Part shown: positions 43,414 to 52,848 of the stretch, piece after piece
Layout of the letters: each line of letters opens with the position of its first letter
Position numbering within the stretch: the stretch's first letter is position 1
From: Herbinix sp.
Lineage (GTDB): Bacteria > Bacillota > Clostridia > Lachnospirales > Lachnospiraceae
Length of the DNA: 58,841 bases
Assembly: GCA_029240245.1 (NCBI GenBank)
Contig: JARBTJ010000025.1
Coordinates: 1-58,841, forward strand
Direction: 5' to 3'
The notes under the pieces: model-generated
Database searches by the model: none
Told to the model about the DNA's origin: nothing
Seen by the model: only the letters and a program-made list of their open reading frames with translations
Position numbers and translations under genes: made by a program

Positions 43414-44712
43414 ATGCAGAACAGGACGCAAAATAATATAAATCAATTGCAGTATGTAAATAAAAATATGCAAAAATTGATCAATTCGCAGGCTGACACT
43501 AACAATGTGCGAAATAATAATTCGCAGTCGGATAACTATAATATGCAGACCGACAAATACAATTCGCAGGATAATATCAATTCTCAAAATAATAAGTCCT
43601 CGCAGAATAACAGTAATTCACAGAACAATAATTCACGGAACAGTAATTCACAGAACAATAATTCACGGAACAGTAATTCACAGAACAGTAATTCACAGAA
43701 CAGTAATTCACAGAATAACAGTAACGCACTGATTAATAGCAATACTCAGAATAATAACACTCAGAATAATAACACTCAGAATAACAGTAACGCACAGATT
43801 AAAAACAATTCACAGAATAGTAATAATTCACAGAATAATAATTCGCAGAATAATAATTCACAGAACAACAATAACGCACAAATTAATAACAATTCTCAGA
43901 AAGATAATTCCAATATGCAGAAGGAAGATAATCCAATGCAAAATAATAATGACTTAAATAATGTTAGGAAAAATGATAAGCAAAAACCGGACCAGGGTCA
44001 GCAGGAGGCGGAGAAGGTTCGGAAGGAAAATGAAGATCTAAAGGATCAAAAAATAAGTGAGTATGGTCAGACTGTTTTGGAAAACGGTAAAAAGGATCAT
44101 AAAATTCATTTGTTATCTATTATTGGAGAAATTGAAGGTCATGAATGCCTTCCTCAACATAATAAAACCACAAAATATGAACATGTGCTACCTCAGCTCG
44201 CTGCTATCGAGGACAGTAATGAGATTGATGGTTTATTAATTTTAATTAATACGGTTGGTGGTGATGTTGAAGCAGGTCTTGCCATTGCTGAAATGATTGC
44301 CTCCTTAAGTAAGCCTACCGTCTCCCTGGTATTAGGAGGCAGCCATTCGATCGGAGTTCCGCTGGCAGTATCCGCGAATTACAGTTATATTGTGCCGACA
44401 GCTACGATGATCATTCATCCGGTAAGAATGAATGGTACTGTAATCGGAGTAACCCAGACCTTTGAATATTTCGAAAAAATTCAGGATAGAATTATCCGTT
44501 TTGTTGTGGATCATTCAAAAATAGATTACAACAGTTTTAAAAACCTGATGCTGGACACCAACCAGCTGGCAAAAGATGTTGGTTCTATATTAGTCGGGGA
44601 AGAAACAGTAAAGAAGGGAATCATCGATGAAGTAGGTGGTATTAAAGAAGCACTTGCTAAAATAAATGAAATGATTGATAACATTAAAAATGATGAAAAG
44701 GCTAATTCATAA
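43414..44712 (+). CDS. ClpP-like serine protease (TepA family) with Asn/Ser/Gln-rich N-terminus
   Basis: A 432-residue protein. The ATG at 43414 follows AAGAGGAAAGC. Residues about 15-185 are a low-complexity run of Asn, Ser and Gln, with repeats such as NNSRNSNSQ. A charged linker (about 190-215) leads to the ClpP/TepA domain. The likely catalytic residues are Ser312 in GGSHSIGVPLAV, His335 in MIIHPV, and Asp388 in LAKDVGSILVGEE, matching ClpP spacing. TepA-type proteins are cytoplasmic and linked to protein export and sporulation in Bacillus. In that genus tepA, ylzJ and spoIIIE are adjacent, as here. The long polar N-terminus is not a normal TepA feature. Confidence 0.88.
   Translation: MQNRTQNNINQLQYVNKNMQKLINSQADTNNVRNNNSQSDNYNMQTDKYNSQDNINSQNNKSSQNNSNSQNNNSRNSNSQNNNSRNSNSQNSNSQNSNSQNNSNALINSNTQNNNTQNNNTQNNSNAQIKNNSQNSNNSQNNNSQNNNSQNNNNAQINNNSQKDNSNMQKEDNPMQNNNDLNNVRKNDKQKPDQGQQEAEKVRKENEDLKDQKISEYGQTVLENGKKDHKIHLLSIIGEIEGHECLPQHNKTTKYEHVLPQLAAIEDSNEIDGLLILINTVGGDVEAGLAIAEMIASLSKPTVSLVLGGSHSIGVPLAVSANYSYIVPTATMIIHPVRMNGTVIGVTQTFEYFEKIQDRIIRFVVDHSKIDYNSFKNLMLDTNQLAKDVGSILVGEETVKKGIIDEVGGIKEALAKINEMIDNIKNDEKANS
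43560..43910 (+). repeat. Short tandem repeats encoding the Asn/Ser/Gln-rich region
   Basis: The DNA repeats units such as AACAGTAATTCACAG (15 bp) and CAGAATAATAATTC. These arrays are prone to length change by slippage. Confidence 0.8.
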
Positions 44713-44729
44713 CAGGGAGTGGATGAAAT

Positions 44730-44978
44730 ATGTTATACACGGTAATTCCATTAGAAAAGATTTATGCCGATCCCAGACGAAATGACACAGCGTTTCAGAA
44801 GGAACGGGAAAAACAAAGGGAACCTTCAAAAGATGAATACAGAGACATCCCGCTACAGCATGGGAGATTGACAGCGCGACGTGATGGTGAAAATTATGTC
44901 ATTGAAAGGATCAATTCCACGGATATGAGTGATTACTTAAACGAGGAATATGCTCCTGGTAAAACGATTGAAAATTAA
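44730..44978 (+). CDS. YlzJ-like protein
   Basis: An 82-residue protein starting MLYTVIPLEKIYADP, which matches the small YlzJ family by its conserved YTVIPLE start. The ATG follows GGGAGTGG. It lies 17 bp after the ClpP-like gene and upstream of ftsK, the same neighbourhood as in Bacillus. The function is unknown. It is hydrophilic and has no membrane segment. A MITE-B copy follows 47 bp after its stop. Confidence 0.8.
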   Translation: MLYTVIPLEKIYADPRRNDTAFQKEREKQREPSKDEYRDIPLQHGRLTARRDGENYVIERINSTDMSDYLNEEYAPGKTIEN

Positions 44979-45025
44979 TTCGATATCAATAATGTGCTCA
45001 TATTAATTTAATATATATTTACAAT

Positions 45026-45144
45026 GATTTAAGTGTCAAAAGCACCTTCGGCGTTTTCGTGTTACAATATATTGATTTGCAAGCTTGCTTCCATATCAGT
45101 ATATTGTAGCATGAAAAGTGCGTAGCACCTTTGACACTTTAACC
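45026..45144. repeat. MITE-B copy 3 (inverted)
   Basis: A 119-bp imperfect palindrome whose reverse complement is nearly identical to the copy at 30645-30764, including GTGCTACGCACTTTTCATG and CTACAATATACTGATATGG. The left end is diverged (GATTTAAGTGTC). Confidence 0.85.
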
Positions 45145-45160
45145 TAATTAAATCAATTGA

Positions 45161-45187
45161 AAGCCTGTTTATACACAGGCTTTTTTC
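45161..45187 (+). terminator. Terminator after the ylzJ unit
   Basis: AAGCCTGT (45161-45168) pairs with ACAGGCTT (45175-45182), followed by TTTT. Confidence 0.85.
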
Positions 45188-45237
45188 ATGTGAATTAATC
45201 CATAAACATCCTCGTAATCAGGATTTGAAGTTAAGTC

Positions 45238-45266
45238 TTGCATAACATTTTTATTAAAGGTATAAT
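45238..45266 (+). promoter_or_regulatory. uppP promoter
   Basis: TTGCAT (45238-45243), 17 bases, TATAAT (45261-45266). The leader of about 180 bases contains ACAGC/GCTGT and CTTCA/TGAAG pairs around 45360-45415. Confidence 0.7.
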
Positions 45267-45453
45267 AAATTGAATACAAAATTACCAATATTTAATCAAT
45301 ATCTATGTAATCATTTAATATACATTATGATAAATACGAATTTTGATAAAGTAGGATGACAGCACTTCATCAGTACACGAATTACTTCGATTTGCTGAAG
45401 AAACTACGAGCTGTAAAGCATTTATTGGAATTATATTAATAGGAGGTAGGTAC

Positions 45454-46329
45454 ATGGATTTTTTAAAATCAATCGTCATGGGTGTCATTCAAGGAGTAAC
45501 AGAATTTTTGCCGGTCAGCAGCTCCGGACATTTAGCAATTATGAAGCATATTTTACATATCAATACAGATACGGGATTATTATTTGATGTACTACTCCAT
45601 TTGGGGACGTTGGTCTCAATCTTTATCGTGTTCTGGAAGGACATTCAGGAACTGATCCTTGAGGGCTTTAAAATTCTAGGTGATTTCTTTGGTAATACAG
45701 TAAAATTAATTATGAATTGCTTCCGGGAGGACAAAACAGAATATAAAAAGGTTTTATCTACTCCATATCGCCGATTTGTTATACTAATTATACTATCCAC
45801 GATTCCGACAGCCGTGATCGGTTTGGTCTTTGAAAGTATAATAGAAATTGCAGGTGCCACGGTATTAATTCCGGGCTTATGCCTTATTCTAACCGGTATT
45901 CTACTACAGATTGCTGACCGTGTAACAACCGGAAAGAAGTCAGAAGAAAATGCTTCCTTTACGGATGCCGGGCTGGTCGGCTTGGCACAGGGCGTCGCAA
46001 CCTTACCGGGATTATCTAGATCCGGAACCACAATCACGGCCTGTCTGTTATGCGGCTTTGACCGAAGTTTTGCTGTTAAATATTCATTTATAATGTCTAT
46101 TCCGGCAGTTATGGGAGCAGTTGTATTACAACTTAAGGATTTTTCCATGGATATGTTAAATCAATCCGTGATCTATGATTATATTGCAGGAACGATCGTA
46201 GCTGGGATTATGGGGTATTTCTGCATTAAGACGATGCTTGTTATAGTGAAAGGAAAGAAATTTAAATACTTTGCTTATTACTGTTTCATCGTAGGAAGCA
46301 TTGCGGTGATCAGTAATTTCGTATTTTAA
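45454..46329 (+). CDS. uppP: Undecaprenyl-diphosphatase UppP (BacA)
   Basis: This membrane phosphatase recycles undecaprenyl pyrophosphate to the monophosphate carrier for cell-wall synthesis and confers bacitracin tolerance. The 291-residue protein has about eight membrane segments and both signature regions: [19 protein letters not shown] (about residues 11-29) and [19 protein letters not shown]. The ATG follows AGGAGG. It has its own promoter and stands before ftsK with a 50-bp gap; co-transcription with ftsK is possible, since no terminator is seen between them. Confidence 0.96.
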   Translation: MDFLKSIVMGVIQGVTEFLPVSSSGHLAIMKHILHINTDTGLLFDVLLHLGTLVSIFIVFWKDIQELILEGFKILGDFFGNTVKLIMNCFREDKTEYKKVLSTPYRRFVILIILSTIPTAVIGLVFESIIEIAGATVLIPGLCLILTGILLQIADRVTTGKKSEENASFTDAGLVGLAQGVATLPGLSRSGTTITACLLCGFDRSFAVKYSFIMSIPAVMGAVVLQLKDFSMDMLNQSVIYDYIAGTIVAGIMGYFCIKTMLVIVKGKKFKYFAYYCFIVGSIAVISNFVF

Positions 46330-46379
46330 TCAATGCTTCCACTATATTTGATAAAATGGTAAACTTAAGGAGGAGTAGC

Positions 46380-49061
46380 ATGGCTTCCGTGCGCAATACA
46401 AAAAAAACAACGAATGGACGTAAGAAACGTGCCAATACTGCGAAACAGCAGAGTATCAAGGAACATGGTGTTATACAGGATGAAATCATTTTGGTGTTAA
46501 TGCTTGTAGTTTCGGTGCTGCTTTTTTTAAGTAATTTTGATTTAAGTGGGAATGTGGGTAAATTTGTTAGTGATATCGTATTTGGTATTATCGGCTTGGA
46601 GGCCTACATTCTGCCCATTGTGATATTTTTTGTTACTGCTTTTCATATATCAAATCAGGGAAATAAAAGAGCAGGAAGAAAAATTATCAGTGCAATCGTC
46701 TTTCTGGTAGCACTTGCTGCCTTAATAGAATTAATTACAAATGGTTTTGATAAAGATAGGAACTTGTTTCAATATTTTATTGACTCTCATAATTTAAGAA
46801 ATGGCGGCGGATTTATCGGTGGTATTTTTGTTTTAATATTCTGCAGTTTATTTGCAGACATAGCAACCTATATTATTCTAATTGCTGTCATGCTTATTTC
46901 CGTTATTGTAATAACCGGAAAAGCTATCATTACAATATTGTTTGAAAAGAGTAAAAACACCTTACAGGAACGTAAGGAATACCAAAAGATAAAGAAAGAA
47001 CAGCAGGAATTAACAACAGGTATCAGTGCTACAGAGGTGGCCTCCGGAAGAAGACCTCCGAAAACCTTTGTTTTAAATCCGAATGAAGTAGCTGCAGAGG
47101 GCAAAACAAAAGATACTGATAATGTTGTAAGTATAAAACATAAGCAATCTAAGAAAGGGCAATCTGCCAATACAGACGAGCTACCGATCCTCAATTTTGA
47201 TCATTTGTTTGAGGATGAAAATCAAAAAGCGAACGGTACTCGTACCGGAAAGAATCTCTTCGATATGGGACAAGCCGGTACGGTACCTACCTATGAGGAG
47301 GAACTTCGCAATAAATTCGGTAAAACAGGGGTAACCGATTCTTTTGATCATGAAGATGAATTACCTAAGCAGGATTTGCTACAGCAAGGAATAAATGAAC
47401 ATGGAATGGCGGATTATGACAAAAGTAAAATGATGTCACCAGAGATGGTTAACCAGGATATTCATAGTCATGATACAGGTGTAGAACGTCAAAGTGGGAA
47501 CGATGAGATAAGAGGTACGGAAGGCAAGCATGCTCATGAAAATAAATCTACAGATGTAGAAAAGCTGGATATTAATCAAGTAACTGAGCAGAAGAGGTAT
47601 ATTTTCCCTTCTTTAAACCTTTTGACCAGCCCCAAGCCCAAAACAGGTAAAAACATTACAGAGAAAGGCTTAAAGGAGACTGCAATGAAACTTCAGAGCA
47701 CATTAGAAAGCTTTGGTGTTCATGTTACGGTTACGAATGTAAGCTGTGGTCCTGCGGTTACCCGTTATGAACTTCAGCCGGAGCAGGGGGTTAAGGTTAG
47801 TCGTATCACAAGTCTGGCCGATGATATTAAGTTAAATCTTGCTGCCTCCGATGTCAGGATAGAAGCCCCCATCCCTGGTAAGGCTGCGGTTGGTATTGAG
47901 GTTCCGAATAAAGAAAATTCCATGGTTACTTTACGTGAAATGCTAGAAAGTAAAGAATTTACGGATCACCCGTCCGACATTGCATTTGCAGTCGGCAGGG
48001 ATATTGGCGGACAGACGATTATTACTGATATCGCTAAAATGCCTCATTTACTGATTGCAGGTGCGACAGGCTCCGGTAAGTCAGTTTGTATTAATACGTT
48101 AATCATGAGTATATTATATAAATCAAATCCTTCGGATGTCAGATTGATTATGGTAGACCCTAAGGTAGTGGAATTAAATGTATACAACGGTATTCCTCAC
48201 CTGTTAATTCCGGTCGTAACCGATCCCAAGAAGGCAAGTGCAGCACTGAACTGGGCTGTCATGGAAATGACAGAACGTTATAAGAAATTTGCAGATCTCG
48301 GAGTCAGAGATTTGAAGGGCTATAATGAAAAAGTAGCTGAGGTAGCCTATTTAAATGATGAGAATTACCAGAAGCTTCCTCAGATTGTTATAATCATCGA
48401 TGAGCTTGCGGACCTTATGATGGTTGCACAAAATGAAGTCGAGGATGCAATTTGCAGACTGGCACAGTTAGCCAGAGCAGCGGGTCTGCATCTTGTTATA
48501 GCGACGCAACGTCCTTCCGTTAATGTAATCACTGGTCTAATTAAAGCGAATATACCATCGCGTATTGCCTTTGCGGTATCCTCAGCAATTGATTCAAGAA
48601 CCATTCTTGACGGTTCCGGAGCAGAAAAGCTACTCGGAAAAGGAGATATGCTGTTCTTCCCGTCCGGCTATCCAAAACCGGTACGTATTCAAGGAGCATT
48701 TATTTCTGATAAAGAGGTGAGTGCCGTGGTAGACTTTATCAAAACGAATAATACGGAGGCTCAATACAGCGAGCAGGTAAAGGACCATATCGTGAATGCA
48801 AAGAACTCTGAGGGAGCATTAACCGGAGGTAACGCTAACGAACAGGATGATTATTTTGCTGAGGCAGGTAAGTTTATTATAGAAAAGGACAAGGCCTCCA
48901 TCGGTATGCTGCAAAGAGTATATAAAATAGGCTTTAACCGTGCGGCAAGGATTATGGATCAGCTGGCTGAGGCAGGGGTTGTAGGCCCTGAGGAAGGAAC
49001 GAAGCCAAGAAAGATTCTGATGTCTCAGGAGCAGTTTGAACAATTCCTGGAGGAGAATTAA
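46380..49061 (+). CDS. ftsK: DNA translocase FtsK/SpoIIIE
   Basis: A septal DNA pump that moves chromosome arms during division and sporulation. The ATG at 46380 follows AAGGAGGAG; the longer frame from 46356 is disregarded. The 893-residue protein has four membrane segments (about 40-200), an acidic low-complexity linker (about 220-450), and the motor: alpha domain around 470-560, Walker [10 protein letters not shown], Walker [13 protein letters not shown], and [22 protein letters not shown]. The C-terminal gamma domain ([30 protein letters not shown]) reads oriented SRS/KOPS-like sequences. The next ATG starts 1 base after its stop. Confidence 0.96.
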   Translation: MASVRNTKKTTNGRKKRANTAKQQSIKEHGVIQDEIILVLMLVVSVLLFLSNFDLSGNVGKFVSDIVFGIIGLEAYILPIVIFFVTAFHISNQGNKRAGRKIISAIVFLVALAALIELITNGFDKDRNLFQYFIDSHNLRNGGGFIGGIFVLIFCSLFADIATYIILIAVMLISVIVITGKAIITILFEKSKNTLQERKEYQKIKKEQQELTTGISATEVASGRRPPKTFVLNPNEVAAEGKTKDTDNVVSIKHKQSKKGQSANTDELPILNFDHLFEDENQKANGTRTGKNLFDMGQAGTVPTYEEELRNKFGKTGVTDSFDHEDELPKQDLLQQGINEHGMADYDKSKMMSPEMVNQDIHSHDTGVERQSGNDEIRGTEGKHAHENKSTDVEKLDINQVTEQKRYIFPSLNLLTSPKPKTGKNITEKGLKETAMKLQSTLESFGVHVTVTNVSCGPAVTRYELQPEQGVKVSRITSLADDIKLNLAASDVRIEAPIPGKAAVGIEVPNKENSMVTLREMLESKEFTDHPSDIAFAVGRDIGGQTIITDIAKMPHLLIAGATGSGKSVCINTLIMSILYKSNPSDVRLIMVDPKVVELNVYNGIPHLLIPVVTDPKKASAALNWAVMEMTERYKKFADLGVRDLKGYNEKVAEVAYLNDENYQKLPQIVIIIDELADLMMVAQNEVEDAICRLAQLARAAGLHLVIATQRPSVNVITGLIKANIPSRIAFAVSSAIDSRTILDGSGAEKLLGKGDMLFFPSGYPKPVRIQGAFISDKEVSAVVDFIKTNNTEAQYSEQVKDHIVNAKNSEGALTGGNANEQDDYFAEAGKFIIEKDKASIGMLQRVYKIGFNRAARIMDQLAEAGVVGPEEGTKPRKILMSQEQFEQFLEEN

Positions 49062-49062
49062 T

Positions 49063-49950
49063 ATGACCGGTTGGCTTGTTGTGAATGAATTTTTGCATTC
49101 GGATAAATTTAATGAAATACATGAATGGTTGTTAGCGGCAGCTAAAAAACAGGGAATAGTGCTTGTGTTAAAAACCAATGCACAGCTTTTGATAGAAATC
49201 TCAGAGGTTCAGACTGTTCCAAAGGGGTTAGCAGAGGTTGACTTTGTATTGTTCTGGGATAAGGATATCCGGCTAGCTTCTTATCTGGAGCGGCTTGGAG
49301 TTTCCGTATTTAATTCTTCAAAAGCAATCGGTATCTGTGATGATAAATCTTTAACCCATTTAACACTCATGAACAATGATATCCCAATGCCCAGAACCAT
49401 AGTTGCACCGATGACATATTCCAATATTGGTTTTACGAACCTGACATTTTTAGAGGAAATCTCCGAGAGGATAAAGTTTCCCATGGTAGTGAAGGAGTGC
49501 TTTGGTTCCTTTGGTCAACAGGTGTATCTGGTACAGGATAGGGAGGAATTAATGGCGAAAACCCAAGAGCTCGGAGCAAAGCCGTTAATTTATCAAGAGT
49601 TCATTCGAACAAGCTTCGGGAAGGATATTCGGCTGCAGGTAGTTGGAAATCAAGTAATTGCGTCGATGTACCGCTATTCGGAACAGGGTGATTTTCGGGC
49701 AAATTTGAGTATCGGAGGGAAAATGAGATCCTATTCTCCCACAAAGGAGCAATGCGACCTGGCACTACGCTGTTGTGAGATCATTGGACTGGATTTTGCA
49801 GGTGTTGACCTTTTATTTGGGGAAAATGATGAACCGATTGTCTGTGAAGTTAACTCCAATGCTCATTTTAAAAACATTTATGAATGTACGGGAGTGAATG
49901 CTGCAGAGGCAATCATTTTCCATATTGGGGAACGGCTGGGAGATATGTGA
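49063..49950 (+). CDS. RimK-like ATP-grasp protein 1
   Basis: A 295-residue ATP-grasp ligase of the RimK/LysX type. The ATG at 49063 is one base after the ftsK stop, with GGAGGAG inside the ftsK end as its ribosome site, so it is coupled to ftsK. Characteristic parts are the flexible glycine loop KECFGSFGQQVYLVQ, the GKDIRLQVVGNQVIASMYR core strand, and the metal/ATP site LDFAGVDLLFGENDEPIVCEVNSN. These enzymes form amide bonds between a carboxylate and an amine, for example adding glutamate to a protein or peptide. The substrate is unknown. A paralogue follows immediately. Confidence 0.85.
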   Translation: MTGWLVVNEFLHSDKFNEIHEWLLAAAKKQGIVLVLKTNAQLLIEISEVQTVPKGLAEVDFVLFWDKDIRLASYLERLGVSVFNSSKAIGICDDKSLTHLTLMNNDIPMPRTIVAPMTYSNIGFTNLTFLEEISERIKFPMVVKECFGSFGQQVYLVQDREELMAKTQELGAKPLIYQEFIRTSFGKDIRLQVVGNQVIASMYRYSEQGDFRANLSIGGKMRSYSPTKEQCDLALRCCEIIGLDFAGVDLLFGENDEPIVCEVNSNAHFKNIYECTGVNAAEAIIFHIGERLGDM

Positions 49951-49961
49951 TAAAGGGTGTC

Positions 49962-50045
49962 ATGCACACGCATAATGATCAGAATGGTAGGGTATCAAAT
50001 TTTAGAATATGTCCTTACAGAAGGAAAGAAACGGTGTTCACATGA
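49962..50045 (+). CDS. Possible 27-residue peptide gene
   Basis: A short frame, MHTHNDQNGRVSNFRICPYR plus seven more residues, ends in a TGA that overlaps the ATG of the second ATP-grasp gene (ATGA). AAAGGG lies 4 bases upstream, closer than ideal. The overlap would couple it to the downstream gene. It may be a chance frame; nothing in the sequence marks it as a precursor peptide. Confidence 0.25.
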   Translation: MHTHNDQNGRVSNFRICPYRRKETVFT

Positions 50046-50914
50046 CGGCATGGATCATATATTTTCGGAACGCAGCGATTTATAACAAAAATTATATTCA
50101 ATTTTATGTAGAAGAGGGTAAAAAGCTTGGCATCCATGTCAGGCTTATTCTGGTTGAAGAGCTGGAGTTCGGCATAGAGAATAGTAAATGGTATATAAGA
50201 GTAAATGAAGGAAATAGTCCGTATCCGGACTTTGTTATCAATCGTGCGATTTATCCTCTGCTTTCCAAACAATTTGAAGCTATGGGAATACGAGTATTTA
50301 ATAATTCCTTTGTCGCTGAAATCTGTAATGATAAAGCGAAAACCTATCAATATCTTGCAAAAACCGGTATCAGGATGGTGGATTCCTTCTTTTATAAGAA
50401 TGAGCAGCTGCCTTCTGTGATAAAACAGAAGCTTCACAAAGAAGAATTACCTTTGGTTATTAAGGCGGTGGACGGACATGGGGGCAGCCAGGTATTTCTG
50501 CTTGAGGCTAGCAATGAAAAAACGATTGGAACGATACTTGAGGGTATGAAAAGCTCGGATGTCGTTGTTCAACCACTGACCGGAAGCCGTTACCAGGATC
50601 TTAGGGTTTATGTTATTGGCAGGGAAGTTATTGCAGGTGTACTTAGGACAGCTAAGGAGGGTTTTAAATCAAATTTTTCCTTGGGCGGGGAAGTGTGTCT
50701 TTATCAGCTCACAGAGGACGAAAGAAACATTGTAGACCGAATTGTTCGAGAATTTGATTTTGATTTGGTCGGTATTGATTTTATTATAGGAGATCAGGGT
50801 GAATTGATTTTCAATGAAATAGAAGATGTGGTAGGCTCCAGAATGCTTTATCAATGCTCTGATATTAATATCGTGGAGCTGTATTTAAGATACATCAAAA
50901 GTAGGATGAACTAA
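50042..50914 (+). CDS. RimK-like ATP-grasp protein 2
   Basis: A 290-residue paralogue of the preceding protein. I chose the ATG at 50042 because the start MTAWIIYFRNA then parallels MTGWLVVNEF in protein 1; the in-frame ATG at 50009 is an alternative. ATP-grasp features are VIKAVDGHGGSQVFLLEA, then QDLRVYVIGREVIAGVLRTA and LVGIDFIIGDQGELIFNEIEDVVGS. In the final motif the usual Asn ligand position reads EIEDV rather than EVNSN, so it may differ in metal binding or activity. The pair probably forms a functional unit; no substrate is evident. Confidence 0.8.
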   Translation: MTAWIIYFRNAAIYNKNYIQFYVEEGKKLGIHVRLILVEELEFGIENSKWYIRVNEGNSPYPDFVINRAIYPLLSKQFEAMGIRVFNNSFVAEICNDKAKTYQYLAKTGIRMVDSFFYKNEQLPSVIKQKLHKEELPLVIKAVDGHGGSQVFLLEASNEKTIGTILEGMKSSDVVVQPLTGSRYQDLRVYVIGREVIAGVLRTAKEGFKSNFSLGGEVCLYQLTEDERNIVDRIVREFDFDLVGIDFIIGDQGELIFNEIEDVVGSRMLYQCSDINIVELYLRYIKSRMN

Positions 50915-50976
50915 ATTATTCGTTTCTTTTTATTATACAAACAGAAGGATTACAAGTAAATTTAATATCAAATCAG

Positions 50977-51005
50977 TTGACATAATTTAATTATGTTAAT
51001 AATTA
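50977..51005 (+). promoter_or_regulatory. Promoter of the heterodimeric ABC exporter, with palindrome
   Basis: Consensus TTGACA (50977-50982), 17 bases, TAATTA (51000-51005). The spacer contains the palindrome CATAATT-T-AATTATG (50981-50995), a candidate operator. Confidence 0.5.
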
Positions 51006-51042
51006 ATGATAAATACAATATAGTATTGGAGAAATGAACCCG

Positions 51043-52848
51043 ATGGAAAAGAAAAATTATAATATTCTGCAGAATATGCTCTATGTTCTGAAAGGGGTAT
51101 GGCAATACAATAAGGTATTGATGCTATTGTTAGTTATCAGTGCTGTCTTTGGTGCGCTGTCTCAATTTATCTGGATTATCATCCCCAAATTAGTTATCGG
51201 ACAAATTGAACTGGAAGCGATTTGGCAAAGTTTTATGAGCATGATATTTATTCTATTGGGATTACTGCTTCTCTTTTCCGGACTGAATACCTATGCAAAT
51301 TATCATATGGGATGGCGATTTTCTTATGTAAGTATGAAGTACATATTGAAGTTGAACCGGCAGAAGAATACGATGGATTATGAATTTTTAGAAAGTCCTG
51401 AGATACTTGATCAGTCACAACTGGCTGATCGTGGTGCCTACGGGATAGAAGGAATGTTAAAAAGTATCAGCGCAACCTCAGTTGTATCCGTAAAAATACT
51501 TCTATCCATAACAATTATTTCAACCTTAAATCCGCTTCTTGTTGGATTGGTAATTATATTGTCAGCGGCTTATTATATTGTTCTAAATCTAACGATTAAA
51601 AGCGACAAGTTAAATTCCTGGGATAAATTAGCCCCTTTCTGGCGAAAAATCTGGTATACAAAGCATGTGAATATTAATTTTGAATATGCGAAGGATACCA
51701 GGCTGTATGCCATGGATGACTTTTTAATGGACAAGCAAAGGGATATTAATCAAACAGCCCATAAGTTAATCATGAATAGCAAGATAAGGTGGATTCGATT
51801 TGGAATCTTCTATAATTCCATATCCATGATTTTAGAATTGGTATTATATATTGTATTGATTTATTATGCTCTGCATAAAGGGCTTACCATCAGTAATTTT
51901 GCCTTGTATTTTGCCTCTATTAAGTCGTTTTCAGCGTCTCTGGACGGAGTGTTATACAGTATGGCAGTAATTTCTGATCAGAGCAGACGAATCAATGATT
52001 ACCGATCCTTTACCGAATATGAGATGACAAAGCCGGCAGCTACCCGTAATATTTCAGAGATCATGGATTATTGCTTTAAATTCGTGAATGTTTCCTTTCG
52101 TTATCCGGGACAGGAAAAATATGCTCTTAAAAATCTGAACATCACCATTGACCCGAAAACCAGGCTGGCAGTGGTTGGCTTAAACGGTGCCGGTAAAACT
52201 ACCTTTATTAAGCTTTTACTCCGATTATATGAGCCGACCGAAGGTAGGATTTTGCTGGATGGAATCGATATAAACGAATTTGATAAGGAGGAATATTATA
52301 CCTTATTTGCACCGTTATTTCAAAATATTGAATTATTTGCCTTCCCCTTAAGTGAAAATGTATCCATGAAAACTCCTGCGGCTACGGATAAGAAAAAAGC
52401 ACATGACGTACTGTGGCTGGCAGGCTTAAAGGATAAGCTTAAGAGTCTAAAAAAGGGTGTTGATACCGAGCTATTGAAAATATTGTATGATGATGGTATT
52501 GATCTGTCAGGAGGCGAGAAGCAAAAGCTGGCACTGGCAAGAGCGATGTATAAGGATGCTCCTGTAATTGTGCTGGATGAGCCAACCAGTGCTCTGGATG
52601 CTTTGGCAGAATATCACTTATATCAAAATTTTGATAAGATTATTCATAACAAAACAGCTGTCTACATATCCCATCGTTTATCCAGCACACGTTTTTGTGA
52701 TGCAATCGCCATGTTTGACAATGGTTGTATGATCGAATATGGAACCCATGACGAGCTTATAAAGCGAAGCGGTTCTTATAAAAATATGTTTGATATACAG
52801 GCCAGCTATTATCAGGAGGAGAAGGAGGATTGTATCGATGAACAATAA
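51043..52848 (+). CDS. Heterodimeric ABC exporter subunit 1
   Basis: A 601-residue fused transmembrane/ATPase protein of the ABCB/MsbA type. The ATG at 51043 has GGAG 11 bases upstream; the ATG at 51034 is closer to that site than usual. The first 330 residues carry about six membrane helices; the ATPase domain has Walker A GLNGAGKTT, signature LSGGEKQKLALARAM and Walker [13 protein letters not shown]. The loop KGVDTELLKILYDDGIDLSGGE precedes the signature. It overlaps the partner gene by 11 bases. The two should form a heterodimer exporting a lipid, drug or peptide; no substrate is shown. Confidence 0.9.
   Translation: MEKKNYNILQNMLYVLKGVWQYNKVLMLLLVISAVFGALSQFIWIIIPKLVIGQIELEAIWQSFMSMIFILLGLLLLFSGLNTYANYHMGWRFSYVSMKYILKLNRQKNTMDYEFLESPEILDQSQLADRGAYGIEGMLKSISATSVVSVKILLSITIISTLNPLLVGLVIILSAAYYIVLNLTIKSDKLNSWDKLAPFWRKIWYTKHVNINFEYAKDTRLYAMDDFLMDKQRDINQTAHKLIMNSKIRWIRFGIFYNSISMILELVLYIVLIYYALHKGLTISNFALYFASIKSFSASLDGVLYSMAVISDQSRRINDYRSFTEYEMTKPAATRNISEIMDYCFKFVNVSFRYPGQEKYALKNLNITIDPKTRLAVVGLNGAGKTTFIKLLLRLYEPTEGRILLDGIDINEFDKEEYYTLFAPLFQNIELFAFPLSENVSMKTPAATDKKKAHDVLWLAGLKDKLKSLKKGVDTELLKILYDDGIDLSGGEKQKLALARAMYKDAPVIVLDEPTSALDALAEYHLYQNFDKIIHNKTAVYISHRLSSTRFCDAIAMFDNGCMIEYGTHDELIKRSGSYKNMFDIQASYYQEEKEDCIDEQ

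Noticed and set aside
49962..52848. A graspetide cluster
   Set aside because: The candidate peptide lacks a recognisable acidic core or leader motif, and the ATP-grasp proteins look RimK-like rather than like known graspetide ligases; kept only as a speculative finding.
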